Assembly: GCA_965230755.1 (NCBI GenBank)
Contig: CBDDLT010000016.1
Coordinates: forward strand, 372,001-436,000
Origin: DATFJT01 sp965230755
Lineage (GTDB): Bacteria; Bacteroidota; Bacteroidia; Chitinophagales; Saprospiraceae
Reading direction: 5' to 3'
DNA length: 64,000 nt
The notes beneath the pieces were generated by a model. That model was given only the letters and a program-made list of their open reading frames with translations, did no database searches and was not told the DNA's origin. The stretch's first letter is position 1, and every line of letters begins with the position of its first letter. Made by a program: the position numbers and the translations under genes. Positions 1-8,116 of this stretch are shown piece by piece.

Positions 1-466
1 ATCTCATGAGATGGTCAGAGTCCTTTTGATAGTGTCTAATCTCATAAAGTAACTCCTGAAAAATGTCATTTTCGAATTAAAACAGTCTCCCTTTTGGAAT
101 AAAGAAGGCTGGAACACTTCGGTTGTAAAAAAACTGGAGCCTATATACGAAGAGCTGATCCGAAAAAAACTTATTCAAAAATTCCCTTTCGAATATTAAA
201 AAGAAGCCTTTAATATTTCGCCGATCAAGACGCCAACTTCTCTTCTGATAAGGAGAAATGAAAAGAAAGGTTCCTGCTCTAATGGGGATTTCTTCGGTAT
301 CCAATATAATACTTCCAAGGCCTTGGGTGAATATCATGATCTCGAAGAAATCCGTACAATGAACCTCCCTTCCAAAAAAGAAATGGGGTGTTTTCTCAAT
401 CACCCCTAAATCCATCTGTAGAGGAAAGTCATATTTCTGCTTCGAAAATCGGAATACCTTCATCAA
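1..466 (-). pseudogene. AraC-family regulator, sensor half, interrupted by an in-frame stop; runs off the left edge
   Basis: The open part (129 codons from position 466) reads as the N-terminal cupin-like ligand domain of AraC-type activators: a DFFEIMIFTQG segment, then SIILDTEEIPIRAGTFLFISP, then the aromatic-rich linker. It stops at TAA (77-79). Reading past the stop in the same frame gives FENDIFQELLYEIRHYQKD and then SDHLMR to the window edge, which is the usual helical linker before the AraC DNA-binding domain. The frame is unchanged on both sides, so a single substitution (for example CAA or GAA to TAA) explains the break better than an indel. The DNA-binding half lies outside the window. 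The gene follows the O-methyltransferase on the same strand with a 44-bp gap. It could be a decayed regulator, a sequencing error, or a truncated but stable sensor domain. Confidence 0.75.
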
Positions 467-510
467 CGCTTATTTAAACCGAACCATTAACCTTCGCTAA
501 CATTGAAGAT

Positions 511-1140
511 TTACAATACTTCGGTCAATTCTGCACCGCCCTTATGTGTAAGTCTAAATGAGCGATATTTTTTAGTATTTCGAAGATACTCAATAAATGA
601 TTTTGAACTTGGCATAGACGCATTGTCTGTATAAATTAAGGCGCCCTTACGCAACTTGGGCTCTAACACCTTAATCAATGGTAAGTACAAATCATTCCAA
701 CCATCCATCAATAAGAAATCTATACCTTCCGGAATATCAGCCAAGGTTTCTAAGGCATCTCCTTCTCTTAATTCTATAACATCGTCCAACTGCGCCTCCT
801 CAAAATTCTTCTGCGCTACCCGACATTTTTCCGGTAGAATTTCTGTGGTGATCACTCTTCCTCCATTTTCCTTAGCTGCAGCACCGAGATACAATGTCGA
901 AATTCCGAAGGATGTACCAAACTCCACAATGTGTTTTGCTCCCGTCTTGATGAGTAAATCATATATATACTGACCCTGTTCTTCAGAAATAGCAATATAA
1001 GTATCCTTCATGTCCTGAGGTTTGAGTTTTCGAAAAACTGCCTTGGATAGACCTTTTAATATTTTTCCCATTTCAGAAGAAGCTTCGCTGTGAAGTCGTT
1101 CTAAAAGCTCTAATACCAAAGGATATTTAATCGTATTCAT
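511..1140 (-). CDS. Class I SAM-dependent O-methyltransferase (family 3 type)
   Basis: 209 residues, cytosolic, with no signal peptide. The SAM-binding motif I is at residues 71-81 (IVEFGTSFGIS). An acidic residue that would bind the ribose follows at E100 (VITTE), and the DxxxxDG-like segment LLMDGWNDLYLP is at 143-154, then YTDNA at 170-174. This order matches the catechol/caffeoyl-CoA O-methyltransferase-like family, which methylates hydroxyls of small aromatic or similar acceptors. The acceptor cannot be predicted. The gene precedes the broken AraC gene on the same strand, and a pair of direct repeats lies 60-90 bp upstream of its start. The regulator may therefore once have controlled it; this is inference. 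Confidence 0.82.
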   Translation of the reverse strand: MNTIKYPLVLELLERLHSEASSEMGKILKGLSKAVFRKLKPQDMKDTYIAISEEQGQYIYDLLIKTGAKHIVEFGTSFGISTLYLGAAAKENGGRVITTEILPEKCRVAQKNFEEAQLDDVIELREGDALETLADIPEGIDFLLMDGWNDLYLPLIKVLEPKLRKGALIYTDNASMPSSKSFIEYLRNTKKYRSFRLTHKGGAELTEVL

Positions 1141-1501
1141 AGTTTGATACTTTTTCGTTTATAATCAATTTGAAATAAAGTTATTACCGAGAGAGATAAC
1201 AAGGACTATCAAAAAAGGAATTTTGACTATCATTTTGATAAACAGATCAAGTTTCCTTTGGTTTTAAGTGATATGAAACGGGTTCTGGAAAGTACAGGAA
1301 GCAAAGATGGACCCAGCTAATTTATTAGAAAATAGTTGAATCGGTAGGCGAGCTAGGCTAAAATAAGTTATCGTATACTAGGTGCATTCTTTATTGTCGT
1401 TTAGCCTCATTTACTTGTTTTAATTCTTCACTATTTTGGTTATTTGGTGCAATTATGCTTTATTATAGCAAATTTTTAATATATAATTTCAAACTCTCGT
1501 T
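1141..1501. other. Gene-free divergent intergenic region
   Basis: 361 bp between the minus-strand methyltransferase and the plus-strand DoxX-like gene. It holds the GACTATCA direct repeats listed separately and an A/T-rich tract just before the DoxX start. A 57-codon open frame ending at 1318-1320 has no start codon at a useful place and no recognisable product. Confidence 0.6.
1204..1232. promoter_or_regulatory. Direct repeat GACTATCA x2, 21-bp pitch, possible AraC-type operator
   Basis: GACTATCA occurs at 1204-1211 and 1225-1232, exactly two helical turns apart, upstream of the minus-strand methyltransferase start. AraC-family activators typically bind such direct half-sites, and a (broken) AraC gene lies two genes downstream. 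No binding evidence exists in the sequence itself. Confidence 0.3.
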
Positions 1502-1876
1502 ATGAACAGTAAAGTTGTTATGGGATTGCGCATCTTGTTGGGTATTTTCATTTTGGTCTTCGGCTTGAACAAGTTTCTTAATTTTATGCCTTTTCCTCCT
1601 ATTCCAGGAGATGGGGGAACACTAATGACCATTTATTTTACTTCCGGGTTTCTTAAAATAATAGGAATACTGGAAATTTTAGGAGGAATAGCACTCATTG
1701 TAAATAAGTTCGTTCCACTCTCATTGACGATTACGACTGCGATTATGTTAAATGCATTCTTGTTCCACGCATTACACGATCCAGCCAATATCATGGGAGC
1801 TATAATAGGCCTAGTTCTTTGCCTTGTTTTGGTTTATGCCTACAAAGGAAGATTCTCAGATTTGCTCAGCGCATAA
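1502..1876 (+). CDS. DoxX-like small membrane protein
   Basis: 124 residues with four hydrophobic segments at about 7-26, 44-66, 70-90 and 95-113. Conserved features of the DoxX/DoxD-like family are visible: GLNKF after the first helix, SGFLKIIGILEILGGIAL in the second and HALHDP in the third loop. DoxX-like proteins are inner-membrane proteins, some linked to redox or thiol stress; the exact role here is unknown. The gene sits 99 bp upstream of a short-chain dehydrogenase on the same strand. A long inverted repeat in that gap suggests the downstream gene is separately controlled. Confidence 0.75.
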   Translation: MNSKVVMGLRILLGIFILVFGLNKFLNFMPFPPIPGDGGTLMTIYFTSGFLKIIGILEILGGIALIVNKFVPLSLTITTAIMLNAFLFHALHDPANIMGAIIGLVLCLVLVYAYKGRFSDLLSA

Positions 1877-1906
1877 ATTCGAATATTTACTGAGCTTTAA
1901 GTTTTT

Positions 1907-1981
1907 ACTCATTCTAAACTATGGGGCGGGTTGCTTGTTACAACAAGTATCTATTAATAAAATCTACAGTTTAGAATGAGT
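1907..1981 (+). promoter_or_regulatory. 14-bp perfect inverted repeat enclosing the SDR start codon, with an internal CTTGTT palindrome
   Basis: ACTCATTCTAAACT at 1907-1920 is exactly complementary to 1968-1981. The right arm includes the ATG of the dehydrogenase gene (1976-1978) and its first two codons. Pairing in the mRNA would bury the start codon. Between the arms, 1934-1947 is a perfect dyad (CTTGTT-AC-AACAAG) of the kind bound by HxlR- or MarR-like repressors. The arms may be an RNA switch or a pair of DNA operators; both readings are inference. Confidence 0.45.
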
Positions 1982-2791
1982 AAAACAGTCTTAATTACCG
2001 GAGCTTCTAAAGGCTTCGGAAAAGAAACTGCCAAGTGGTTTGCGAATAATGGTTGGAATGTGGCAGCAACCATGAGATCCCCGGAAAAAGAAACCGAACT
2101 ACAGAACCTTCCGAACACCAAAGTCTATCAACTCGATGTCACCAAGGACTCAAGTGATGCCGTTTCTCAGATTATTCAGGATTTCGGTCAGATTGATGTC
2201 GTAGTGAACAATGCAGGCTACGGAGCGGCAGGTCCTATGGAGCAGAGTTCCATCGAACAAATTCACAAGCAATTTGATGTTAATGTATATGGTGTTGCAA
2301 GAGTGATGCAAAGTGTATTACCTCATTTCAGAGAGAGGAAGCAAGGACAATTCATCAATATTTCTTCCGTCCTCGGATTTTTGACCATGCCTAATTTTTC
2401 TGTGTACAATGCCTCAAAGCACGCGTTAGAAGGACTGACTGAAACAATGAGGTATGAACTGGAACCTTTCGGCATTAAGTTGAACCTGATTCAGCCAGGT
2501 GGATATGCGACGAATTTCTTTGAAAGCATGACACAGGGTGATCGTGGTATTAATGTTCCGGAATACAAAGAAATGGAGCAGAAGTTAGGAACTTACTTCC
2601 AGAGCAGTTTGGAATCCGGAGGTTTTGGACATCCAAGCGAAGTAGCAGAAGCAATATGGAATGCAGCCAACGAACAAAATTGGCCTTTCCGATATGTTGT
2701 AGGAGAAGGAGGACAACAAATGGCAGAAATGCGAAAAAATGTCGACATCGAAACTTACATTCAGAATGTGAGTAGTACCATGTTAGGATAA
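1976..2791 (+). CDS. Classical short-chain dehydrogenase/reductase (SDR)
   Basis: 271 residues. The Rossmann nucleotide motif TGASKGFG is at 8-15, NNAG at 78-81, the catalytic serine is near S130-S131, and the YxxxK pair is Y144/K148 (YNASK). These are all the landmarks of an active classical SDR, which oxidises or reduces a carbonyl/hydroxyl with NAD(P)H. Arg34 after the second strand (ATMRS) favours NADPH. The C-terminal extension (about 200-271) resembles SDRs of unknown substrate common in Bacteroidota. The start is the ATG inside the inverted repeat. A strong terminator follows 10 bp after the stop. Confidence 0.88.
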   Translation: MSKTVLITGASKGFGKETAKWFANNGWNVAATMRSPEKETELQNLPNTKVYQLDVTKDSSDAVSQIIQDFGQIDVVVNNAGYGAAGPMEQSSIEQIHKQFDVNVYGVARVMQSVLPHFRERKQGQFINISSVLGFLTMPNFSVYNASKHALEGLTETMRYELEPFGIKLNLIQPGGYATNFFESMTQGDRGINVPEYKEMEQKLGTYFQSSLESGGFGHPSEVAEAIWNAANEQNWPFRYVVGEGGQQMAEMRKNVDIETYIQNVSSTMLG

Positions 2792-2800
2792 ATTTAAATG

Positions 2801-2832
2801 AGGGAGATGCTAAAATCATCTCCCTTTTCTTT
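2801..2832 (+). terminator. Rho-independent terminator of the SDR gene
   Basis: AGGGAGATG (2801-2809) pairs perfectly with 2817-2825 around a 7-nt loop and is followed by TTTTCTTTC. Confidence 0.85.
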
Positions 2833-2835
2833 CAA

Positions 2836-3212
2836 AGACTTCTTATCTGATTTGAACAACAGCTAACCCCTTCTTAGCCTCGCAAAATTTCTTTATTCTT
2901 TATTCTTTTATCCTAGTATACCGCTCCTCTGGATCTCTTCTCTTTTACCCTAATTTTATCTAATAGGATTGCGCCACTACGTGGCTATCATTAAAACAGT
3001 TCTAAAATTATAGCTCCGTAGGAGTGCAATATGCCTAGCCCAACGGATCAACAAGACCTTATAGCTCCAGAGGAGCGACATGTTCTTATAAAAATATCAA
3101 GACGAAAATACCCATCCCCTAAATTCTATACCCTTCTCTCCCATATCCCAAAATAAGAGGCCACATAATATACATACATGACCTCCGACGATCTCGTCTC
3201 AATCCAATACCT
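2836..3212. repeat. Gene-free region with REP-like hairpin repeats (second locus of the family at 58.5-59.6 kb)
   Basis: No gene is seen in this 377-bp stretch. It contains GCCACTACGTGGC (2973-2985, a perfect 5-bp stem), GCTCCGTAGGAGT (3013-3025), GCTCCAGAGGAGC followed by GACAT (3064-3081), and a decayed copy around 2925-2937. The order, a GCCAC-type hairpin then about 30 bp later a GCTCC-type hairpin, matches the units beside the transposase gene at 58,970. The trinucleotide loops differ while the stems are kept. Confidence 0.75.
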
Positions 3213-4523
3213 CTATTTTGCTCTAATCAATTTTTGCGTATCTCTTCTTCTATCGCTCAACATCAATGACTCCATCAAATAGACCCCTGATGGAAGATCA
3301 AACAGATCAATTTCTATTTGATTTGTTCCTCTTTGGGTATGATAGACATTCCGATACAAAGTCCTTCCGGTTAGATCAGATATTTTCAAAGTCATTATAT
3401 CATTTCGATTCCCTTCAACATCCAGAAAAACTCTTCCGCTGAAAGGGTTGGGATATACAGAAACAAATTCTTTAGCCTCCACATCCTCTGTATTCAAAAC
3501 TATTTCTGTCGAAAACTCGATTTCCTCGCTGGTATAGTACTCATCATTACACAATACACTCACTGTTGCATAATAACTCGTTCCCTCGTCCAGCATGTCC
3601 ACAAATAAATATGTCTCCGTCGTGGTGTATTCTTCTTCGAAGTTATCATTATATATAGTGATGATATACTCGACTGCACCCATATCATTCCAATATAGCG
3701 TTACACTCGTTTCCTCAGGAACAGCCGTTAAATTTTCCGGATCCTGGCAATCTTCCTGATCTTCAAAAGTATATTCGAACACATTGCTCTCCATCTCGTC
3801 CTCATCACAAAGAGTGATAATTTCGATGAAAAAGGTCTCGCCCCAAGGAACCTCTTCAATGAATATCTCTAAGAAATTCTCTTCAACGATGAACTCTTCG
3901 TAGTACTCGTCGTTTTCATCGTAAATGAATATTTCGTATTCCGTAGCACCGGCGATTTCTTCCCACTGTAAGCGCAAATTTGGTTCTTCCCAAATTATTT
4001 CAACTTCTTGAACAGCCGCACACTTCGGGTCATCGGGATCATCCGGATTATCCGCTGGGGCCACTTCTTGCAGCAAATTGAATTTCACCTCCGTAAGCCC
4101 GAAACAATTTGCGTCTCCATGATTGGAGATAGCCGTTAACAACACGAATTGTGCCTGTATTCCAACCAGGTCCGGTCCTGGGAATCCACCGTAAACTGCA
4201 TCTCCATTGGCTCGTGGGAAACTCATCGTACCCCAATTCACCCAATCTACACCATCCAAGGAATAATCGACATTAACCTTGTCAAAACCCATATCTAGTT
4301 TGCCGGGATCATTAATGTTCCAAATCCAGGTCTTGGATAAATGCCGAACTACCCCCAAGTCATACATCAACCAATGTGATGAACCATACTCGAAATTGGG
4401 ATTGTCTTTTACCTCGCAAGAAGTCCAAGGGTCAAGCCAAATGCTTGCATCAGGTTCAAAGTTTTGCCCAATGGACCAGTACCCAAAACCCAATAATATT
4501 ATTATGAATAAAATATTTTTCAT
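3213..4523 (-). CDS. T9SS-secreted protein: discoidin-like domain, two FN3-like domains, type A sorting domain
   Basis: 436 residues. A signal peptide (about 1-19, ending SIGQ) is followed by an F5/8 type C (discoidin)-like domain at about 20-152, with ASIWLDPWTSC near its start and the typical YSLDGVDWVNWGTMSFPRA loop. Two fibronectin type III-like domains follow at about 170-250 and 255-340, very rich in Glu. The C-terminus (about 352-436, beginning VYPNPFSGRVFLDVEG) is a T9SS type A sorting domain. The protein should be exported across the outer membrane and may bind carbohydrate or another surface ligand. It is the last gene of an operon after DUF1800 and DUF1501, with a 30-bp gap. Confidence 0.82.
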   Translation of the reverse strand: MKNILFIIILLGFGYWSIGQNFEPDASIWLDPWTSCEVKDNPNFEYGSSHWLMYDLGVVRHLSKTWIWNINDPGKLDMGFDKVNVDYSLDGVDWVNWGTMSFPRANGDAVYGGFPGPDLVGIQAQFVLLTAISNHGDANCFGLTEVKFNLLQEVAPADNPDDPDDPKCAAVQEVEIIWEEPNLRLQWEEIAGATEYEIFIYDENDEYYEEFIVEENFLEIFIEEVPWGETFFIEIITLCDEDEMESNVFEYTFEDQEDCQDPENLTAVPEETSVTLYWNDMGAVEYIITIYNDNFEEEYTTTETYLFVDMLDEGTSYYATVSVLCNDEYYTSEEIEFSTEIVLNTEDVEAKEFVSVYPNPFSGRVFLDVEGNRNDIMTLKISDLTGRTLYRNVYHTQRGTNQIEIDLFDLPSGVYLMESLMLSDRRRDTQKLIRAK

Positions 4524-4553
4524 TTGTCTAAAATTTTGATTTAATACAATGGA

Positions 4554-5960
4554 TTATGTCAAATCCATGAATCCGATTGGAGCATCATTGCTCATGGTAT
4601 TGTAGAAATTGCCAATGTTGGGAAACAAGGTGACCAATTCTGATTTAGGCACTCCGTACCACAGAGCCATTTCAGCAAAGTATTCGTCCGTTGAAATCTG
4701 TGGTATGACAACTCCTCCTTCGGCAATCACCAAATCATTATTGTTCAATGCCAGACTAGGATAGCTTCCATATACCTCTTTTCCTTTGACCTTATTACCC
4801 ATTACCAAAACATTTCCTCCCCAAGCATGGTCTGTGCCATTTCCATTCGACGTCAAAGTCCTTCCAAAATCTGAAACAGTAAACGTTGTAACATTGTCCT
4901 CAATCTGAAGCTCTTCCAAAGCGGCCTGGAAACTACTCATCGCCTTACTGACCGTAGCCAACATCGCCGTTTGAGCGTTCAAGACCTCGTCGTGATGATC
5001 CCATCCGTCATATCGTATGAAGAATGTCTGCCTCTTCATGCCCAATGCCTGTCTAACCTTAATGGTTCGAGCAACCATTTTCAGACTCTGAGACAAGTAA
5101 TCAGCTTCGAAAGCGGTGTTGATGGTCGAATTACCCACTGCGCCACTAAACAACTCGTGCGCGTTCTGACTTGATTTAACCGTATTAGCGTAGGTAGTCT
5201 TAAAAATATCCTGATACTGCTGTTCCATCAGGCTATTGACACCCGATGTCCTTAACTGATCAAAACTTGATACTCCATCATATCCAAATATTCCGGTACT
5301 ACCATTGCCCGTAGGAACGATACTGTACTCAGCAACATCTTGACCTAACTGGAAAACATTCTTCCCGGAAAGTGAGATGTTCATAGAAATATTCTGATTC
5401 GAATTGGCCGCATGAACCAAATCAGCCAATCTTCCAGCCCATCCCGTCGCAGATTTTGTTTGAGGAACAGATGTTTGCCATTGCTGATCCTGGTCTGCGT
5501 GTGAATAAAGGCCAAATGGAAGGTTATTCCCATTCAAATACTGTGCTTTGGTGGTAGGTTGTACCAAAGTACCTACATTACAGATCAAGGCCAATTTATT
5601 CTGGTCGAATAGCGACTTCAATTCTGCCATTGAAGGATGAAGGCCCAATTCCTTATCGTTGTACTGGATCGGATCTATTACCAAAAGGCTATCTTTTGCC
5701 AAGGCAAGATTCGATCTTGTCGTTGCATAATCATTATAATGAGGCGAACTAATTGGTACCAGCATATTAAAAGCATCGTTTCCTCCTCCTAGCATGATGC
5801 AGACCAAGGCTTTATAATCCTCCCTTGCCGGAGCAAACAATGAGGCTGCACTCATCGACTGCAGATTAAAAAGAGTGGAGAAAAATGTAGTACATCCCAC
5901 TGCTGCGCAGCTCGTAGTACCTAAGAATTGTCTTCTGCTAAATTTATTTGTCTCTTTCAT
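4554..5960 (-). CDS. DUF1501 protein with twin-arginine-type leader
   Basis: 468 residues. The N-terminus carries RRQFLGTT at 9-16 and a hydrophobic stretch, a Tat-type leader that suggests export in a folded, perhaps metal-loaded state. The body shows DUF1501 landmarks: ALVCIMLGGGNDAFNMLVP near 50-70, a DGWDHHD motif in the middle and TDHAWGGNVLVMG near the C-terminal third. DUF1501 belongs to the alkaline phosphatase/sulfatase-like fold, so these His/Asp residues probably bind metal; the substrate is unknown. DUF1501 and DUF1800 genes are very often neighbours across bacteria. Here they are 31 bp apart, DUF1800 first. Confidence 0.88.
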   Translation of the reverse strand: MKETNKFSRRQFLGTTSCAAVGCTTFFSTLFNLQSMSAASLFAPAREDYKALVCIMLGGGNDAFNMLVPISSPHYNDYATTRSNLALAKDSLLVIDPIQYNDKELGLHPSMAELKSLFDQNKLALICNVGTLVQPTTKAQYLNGNNLPFGLYSHADQDQQWQTSVPQTKSATGWAGRLADLVHAANSNQNISMNISLSGKNVFQLGQDVAEYSIVPTGNGSTGIFGYDGVSSFDQLRTSGVNSLMEQQYQDIFKTTYANTVKSSQNAHELFSGAVGNSTINTAFEADYLSQSLKMVARTIKVRQALGMKRQTFFIRYDGWDHHDEVLNAQTAMLATVSKAMSSFQAALEELQIEDNVTTFTVSDFGRTLTSNGNGTDHAWGGNVLVMGNKVKGKEVYGSYPSLALNNNDLVIAEGGVVIPQISTDEYFAEMALWYGVPKSELVTLFPNIGNFYNTMSNDAPIGFMDLT

Positions 5961-5991
5961 TTCTTTAAAATTTAAATTTCTGTGGGTCTGC

Positions 5992-7764
5992 TTATTTTAG
6001 AATGACATAATCCGGTGCAATTGAAAGTAGATACAAGGCCATACTTAATCTTTCTTCCGGATCATTGAGCGGCTGAATGGAGTTCAAAATGATTGCTTTT
6101 GTAGAATCAGAGAGTTGTCCATTCGCCAATAAGATGTCCAAATAATTGATCAAGCCACCGGGGTCATTTTCAGACAACTCCAATACTATGGACAGATCCG
6201 CAGAGTAATTACCTTCCTCATTCTCCTCATCATCCTCTAGATCTAGAGCTCCACACATATATAGTCTGGTATTGCGCACATTAACTAGGTCCATCGTATT
6301 AATCATTCGAATGGAATTCGTCGAGTTCAAAATCTGAAACTCTGGCCCAACCATATAGTTCTGTGTAATTGGCCCTGGCGGCTGATATTCCGGAAGGAAG
6401 AAGTTGAACACACTTGGTGCACCAAGTGGAATCTGCCCCAAAGCATCATTCCAGCAATCTATCTCTGCGTAATAGTCCTCATTTTCATCGGCCTGAACAT
6501 GGAAGGCTTTCATGTAATTCATATACCTTACTAATGGCTCCCGAAGTTTTCCAAAAGTATATTCTTCTGTTACTTCAGCCCGAGCTTCGCGATCCAATAG
6601 AATTGCTCGAATAACTTCTTGAAAGTTATTGGGCTCCATTGGGTTAAAAACAGAGGCTATCCTTTCGACATATGCCGGACTGGGATTAGAAGATGTTAAG
6701 AACCGTATCAACGACTTGGCAATAAAGGGCGCCGTATTATCATGCGTGCTCAAGTGATCCAAGGTTTGGCCCACATCGGTAAGACCATCTTGCCCTGCAG
6801 GAAGCACAACACCATTTAACAGCCTTTTACTGCTTCTGTCATGATGAGTATCATACATTTTCATCGGCAACAAAAAACTATTCAAATTGCCCTCTTCAAT
6901 AGGATCACCAAAGGCCACAGAGTTAGAACCACTCCCAAACCCCGTAAATACCTGGGCAAACTCCTTGATATCATCATTGGAATACGTGGGTATGAATGCT
7001 CCGTTGCCATCGTACTTTCTCGTACCATCCGCATTCAGCTCCCAAAGACCAATACTGAATAATTGCATGATTTCTCGGGCATAATTTTCATCGGGATGAA
7101 TGTTATTGGCCGGATCAGCTTTGGGATTGTTATAATGTGATAAGAACACCCCCATTGAAGGACTTTTGCTCACATCTTCAATCAACTTTCTATAATGCTG
7201 AAAGGCATTCGAATATAGAGAGTCATAGTAGATTGACGATAACTGCCCAAAATCTTCGAATAAGTCAGAATTGAAGTTAATTACAAAAATCTCACTCATT
7301 ATAAAAGCCATTCTCTGACGTAGAATATCGGGAGAAGTCATATTATTATGGATCCATGCCGAACTAAAGAAGTTGCTAGTAATAATCTCCTCCGGGTCGT
7401 CTTCCTCCCGATCATCCTCATAGGTCCGATAGAATGATACCATTTTGGGATAAGTTCTTACTTGGGGTAAACAAAATTGTTCTTCAAGCCAGGCTTCGTA
7501 ACCCATGGCTGCAGTCATATGGATAATATCCATATCGGCACCGAAAGTGCACTGAGCCAAGAACCTAGAGGCATCTTTTAACTGTTCCTCATTTTGAATA
7601 TTGAATCCATCAACAGTAACTGTAGCCGATGATGATCCACTGGAAACAACGGTAACTTCGTTGTCATGCCCCGCTCCAACGAAATCGTAATGTCTGAACT
7701 CTTGTGCTTGAGAGGCGATCAGACCGCATAAAAAAATAAATAGTAAACTAATCTTCCACTTCAT
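5992..7764 (-). CDS. DUF1800 secreted protein
   Basis: About 590 residues from the chosen start. The frame is open from 7806, but codon 15 (7764) begins a clean signal peptide (MKWKISLLFIFLCGLIASQA), so the downstream Met is preferred. The body has DUF1800 landmarks: ASRFLAQCTFGAD near the start, WLEEQF, LRQRMAFIMSEIFVI, DENYAREIMQLFSIGL, and GAPSVFNFFLPEYQP near the end. DUF1800 function is unknown. The constant partnership with DUF1501 suggests a joint envelope complex or enzyme pair. The gene is first in a three-gene operon that ends with a T9SS discoidin protein. Confidence 0.85.
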   Translation of the reverse strand: MKWKISLLFIFLCGLIASQAQEFRHYDFVGAGHDNEVTVVSSGSSSATVTVDGFNIQNEEQLKDASRFLAQCTFGADMDIIHMTAAMGYEAWLEEQFCLPQVRTYPKMVSFYRTYEDDREEDDPEEIITSNFFSSAWIHNNMTSPDILRQRMAFIMSEIFVINFNSDLFEDFGQLSSIYYDSLYSNAFQHYRKLIEDVSKSPSMGVFLSHYNNPKADPANNIHPDENYAREIMQLFSIGLWELNADGTRKYDGNGAFIPTYSNDDIKEFAQVFTGFGSGSNSVAFGDPIEEGNLNSFLLPMKMYDTHHDRSSKRLLNGVVLPAGQDGLTDVGQTLDHLSTHDNTAPFIAKSLIRFLTSSNPSPAYVERIASVFNPMEPNNFQEVIRAILLDREARAEVTEEYTFGKLREPLVRYMNYMKAFHVQADENEDYYAEIDCWNDALGQIPLGAPSVFNFFLPEYQPPGPITQNYMVGPEFQILNSTNSIRMINTMDLVNVRNTRLYMCGALDLEDDEENEEGNYSADLSIVLELSENDPGGLINYLDILLANGQLSDSTKAIILNSIQPLNDPEERLSMALYLLSIAPDYVILK

Positions 7765-7869
7765 ATTTCTCAAGTTTATTCTACCTGAGAACAGTTTAAA
7801 ATTCATTTACCCTACCGATAAAGAAAAGTTTTTAAACCAAACTTGTAATCGATCAATAATCAACAAGTT

Positions 7870-8030
7870 ATACCAATTACAATGTGTAATGTCGCATAAG
7901 ATTATCTAGAGATTTGGTTCAGTACAAGGCGTAAAACGCAGGCATAGCCTAAGCTACGCCGAGTATTTACAACGCAGTAATGGAGCAAATCTCTCTTGAG
8001 ATTAGCGTCATTATATATTGTATTTGGTAT
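7870..8030. repeat. Palindromic MITE-like element, copy 1 (161 bp)
   Basis: The ends are inverted: ATACCAATTACAATGTGTAA at 7870-7889 is complementary, with few mismatches, to the other end up to 8030. GAGATTTG is inverted inside that. The centre carries CAAGGC (7925), GCAGGCATAGCC, TACGCC and AACGCAG (7971-7977). Copy 2 at 26,786-26,952 has the same anchors over the same 53 bp but different outer ends. There is no coding capacity. It fills the gap between the divergent DUF1800 and GH17 genes and could place a large hairpin in either leader. Confidence 0.7.
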
Positions 8031-8116
8031 TATCTCTCAAAAACATAATTTTTTTCTTCTCGTTACTTACTTTTAGGTGAAATGCGTGTTAATATATCAT
8101 CTCAAAAGAGTTAAAT

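Noticed and set aside
1144..1320. 57-codon open frame upstream of DoxX
   Set aside because: No start codon at the front, weak coding character and no recognisable product; kept only as a note.
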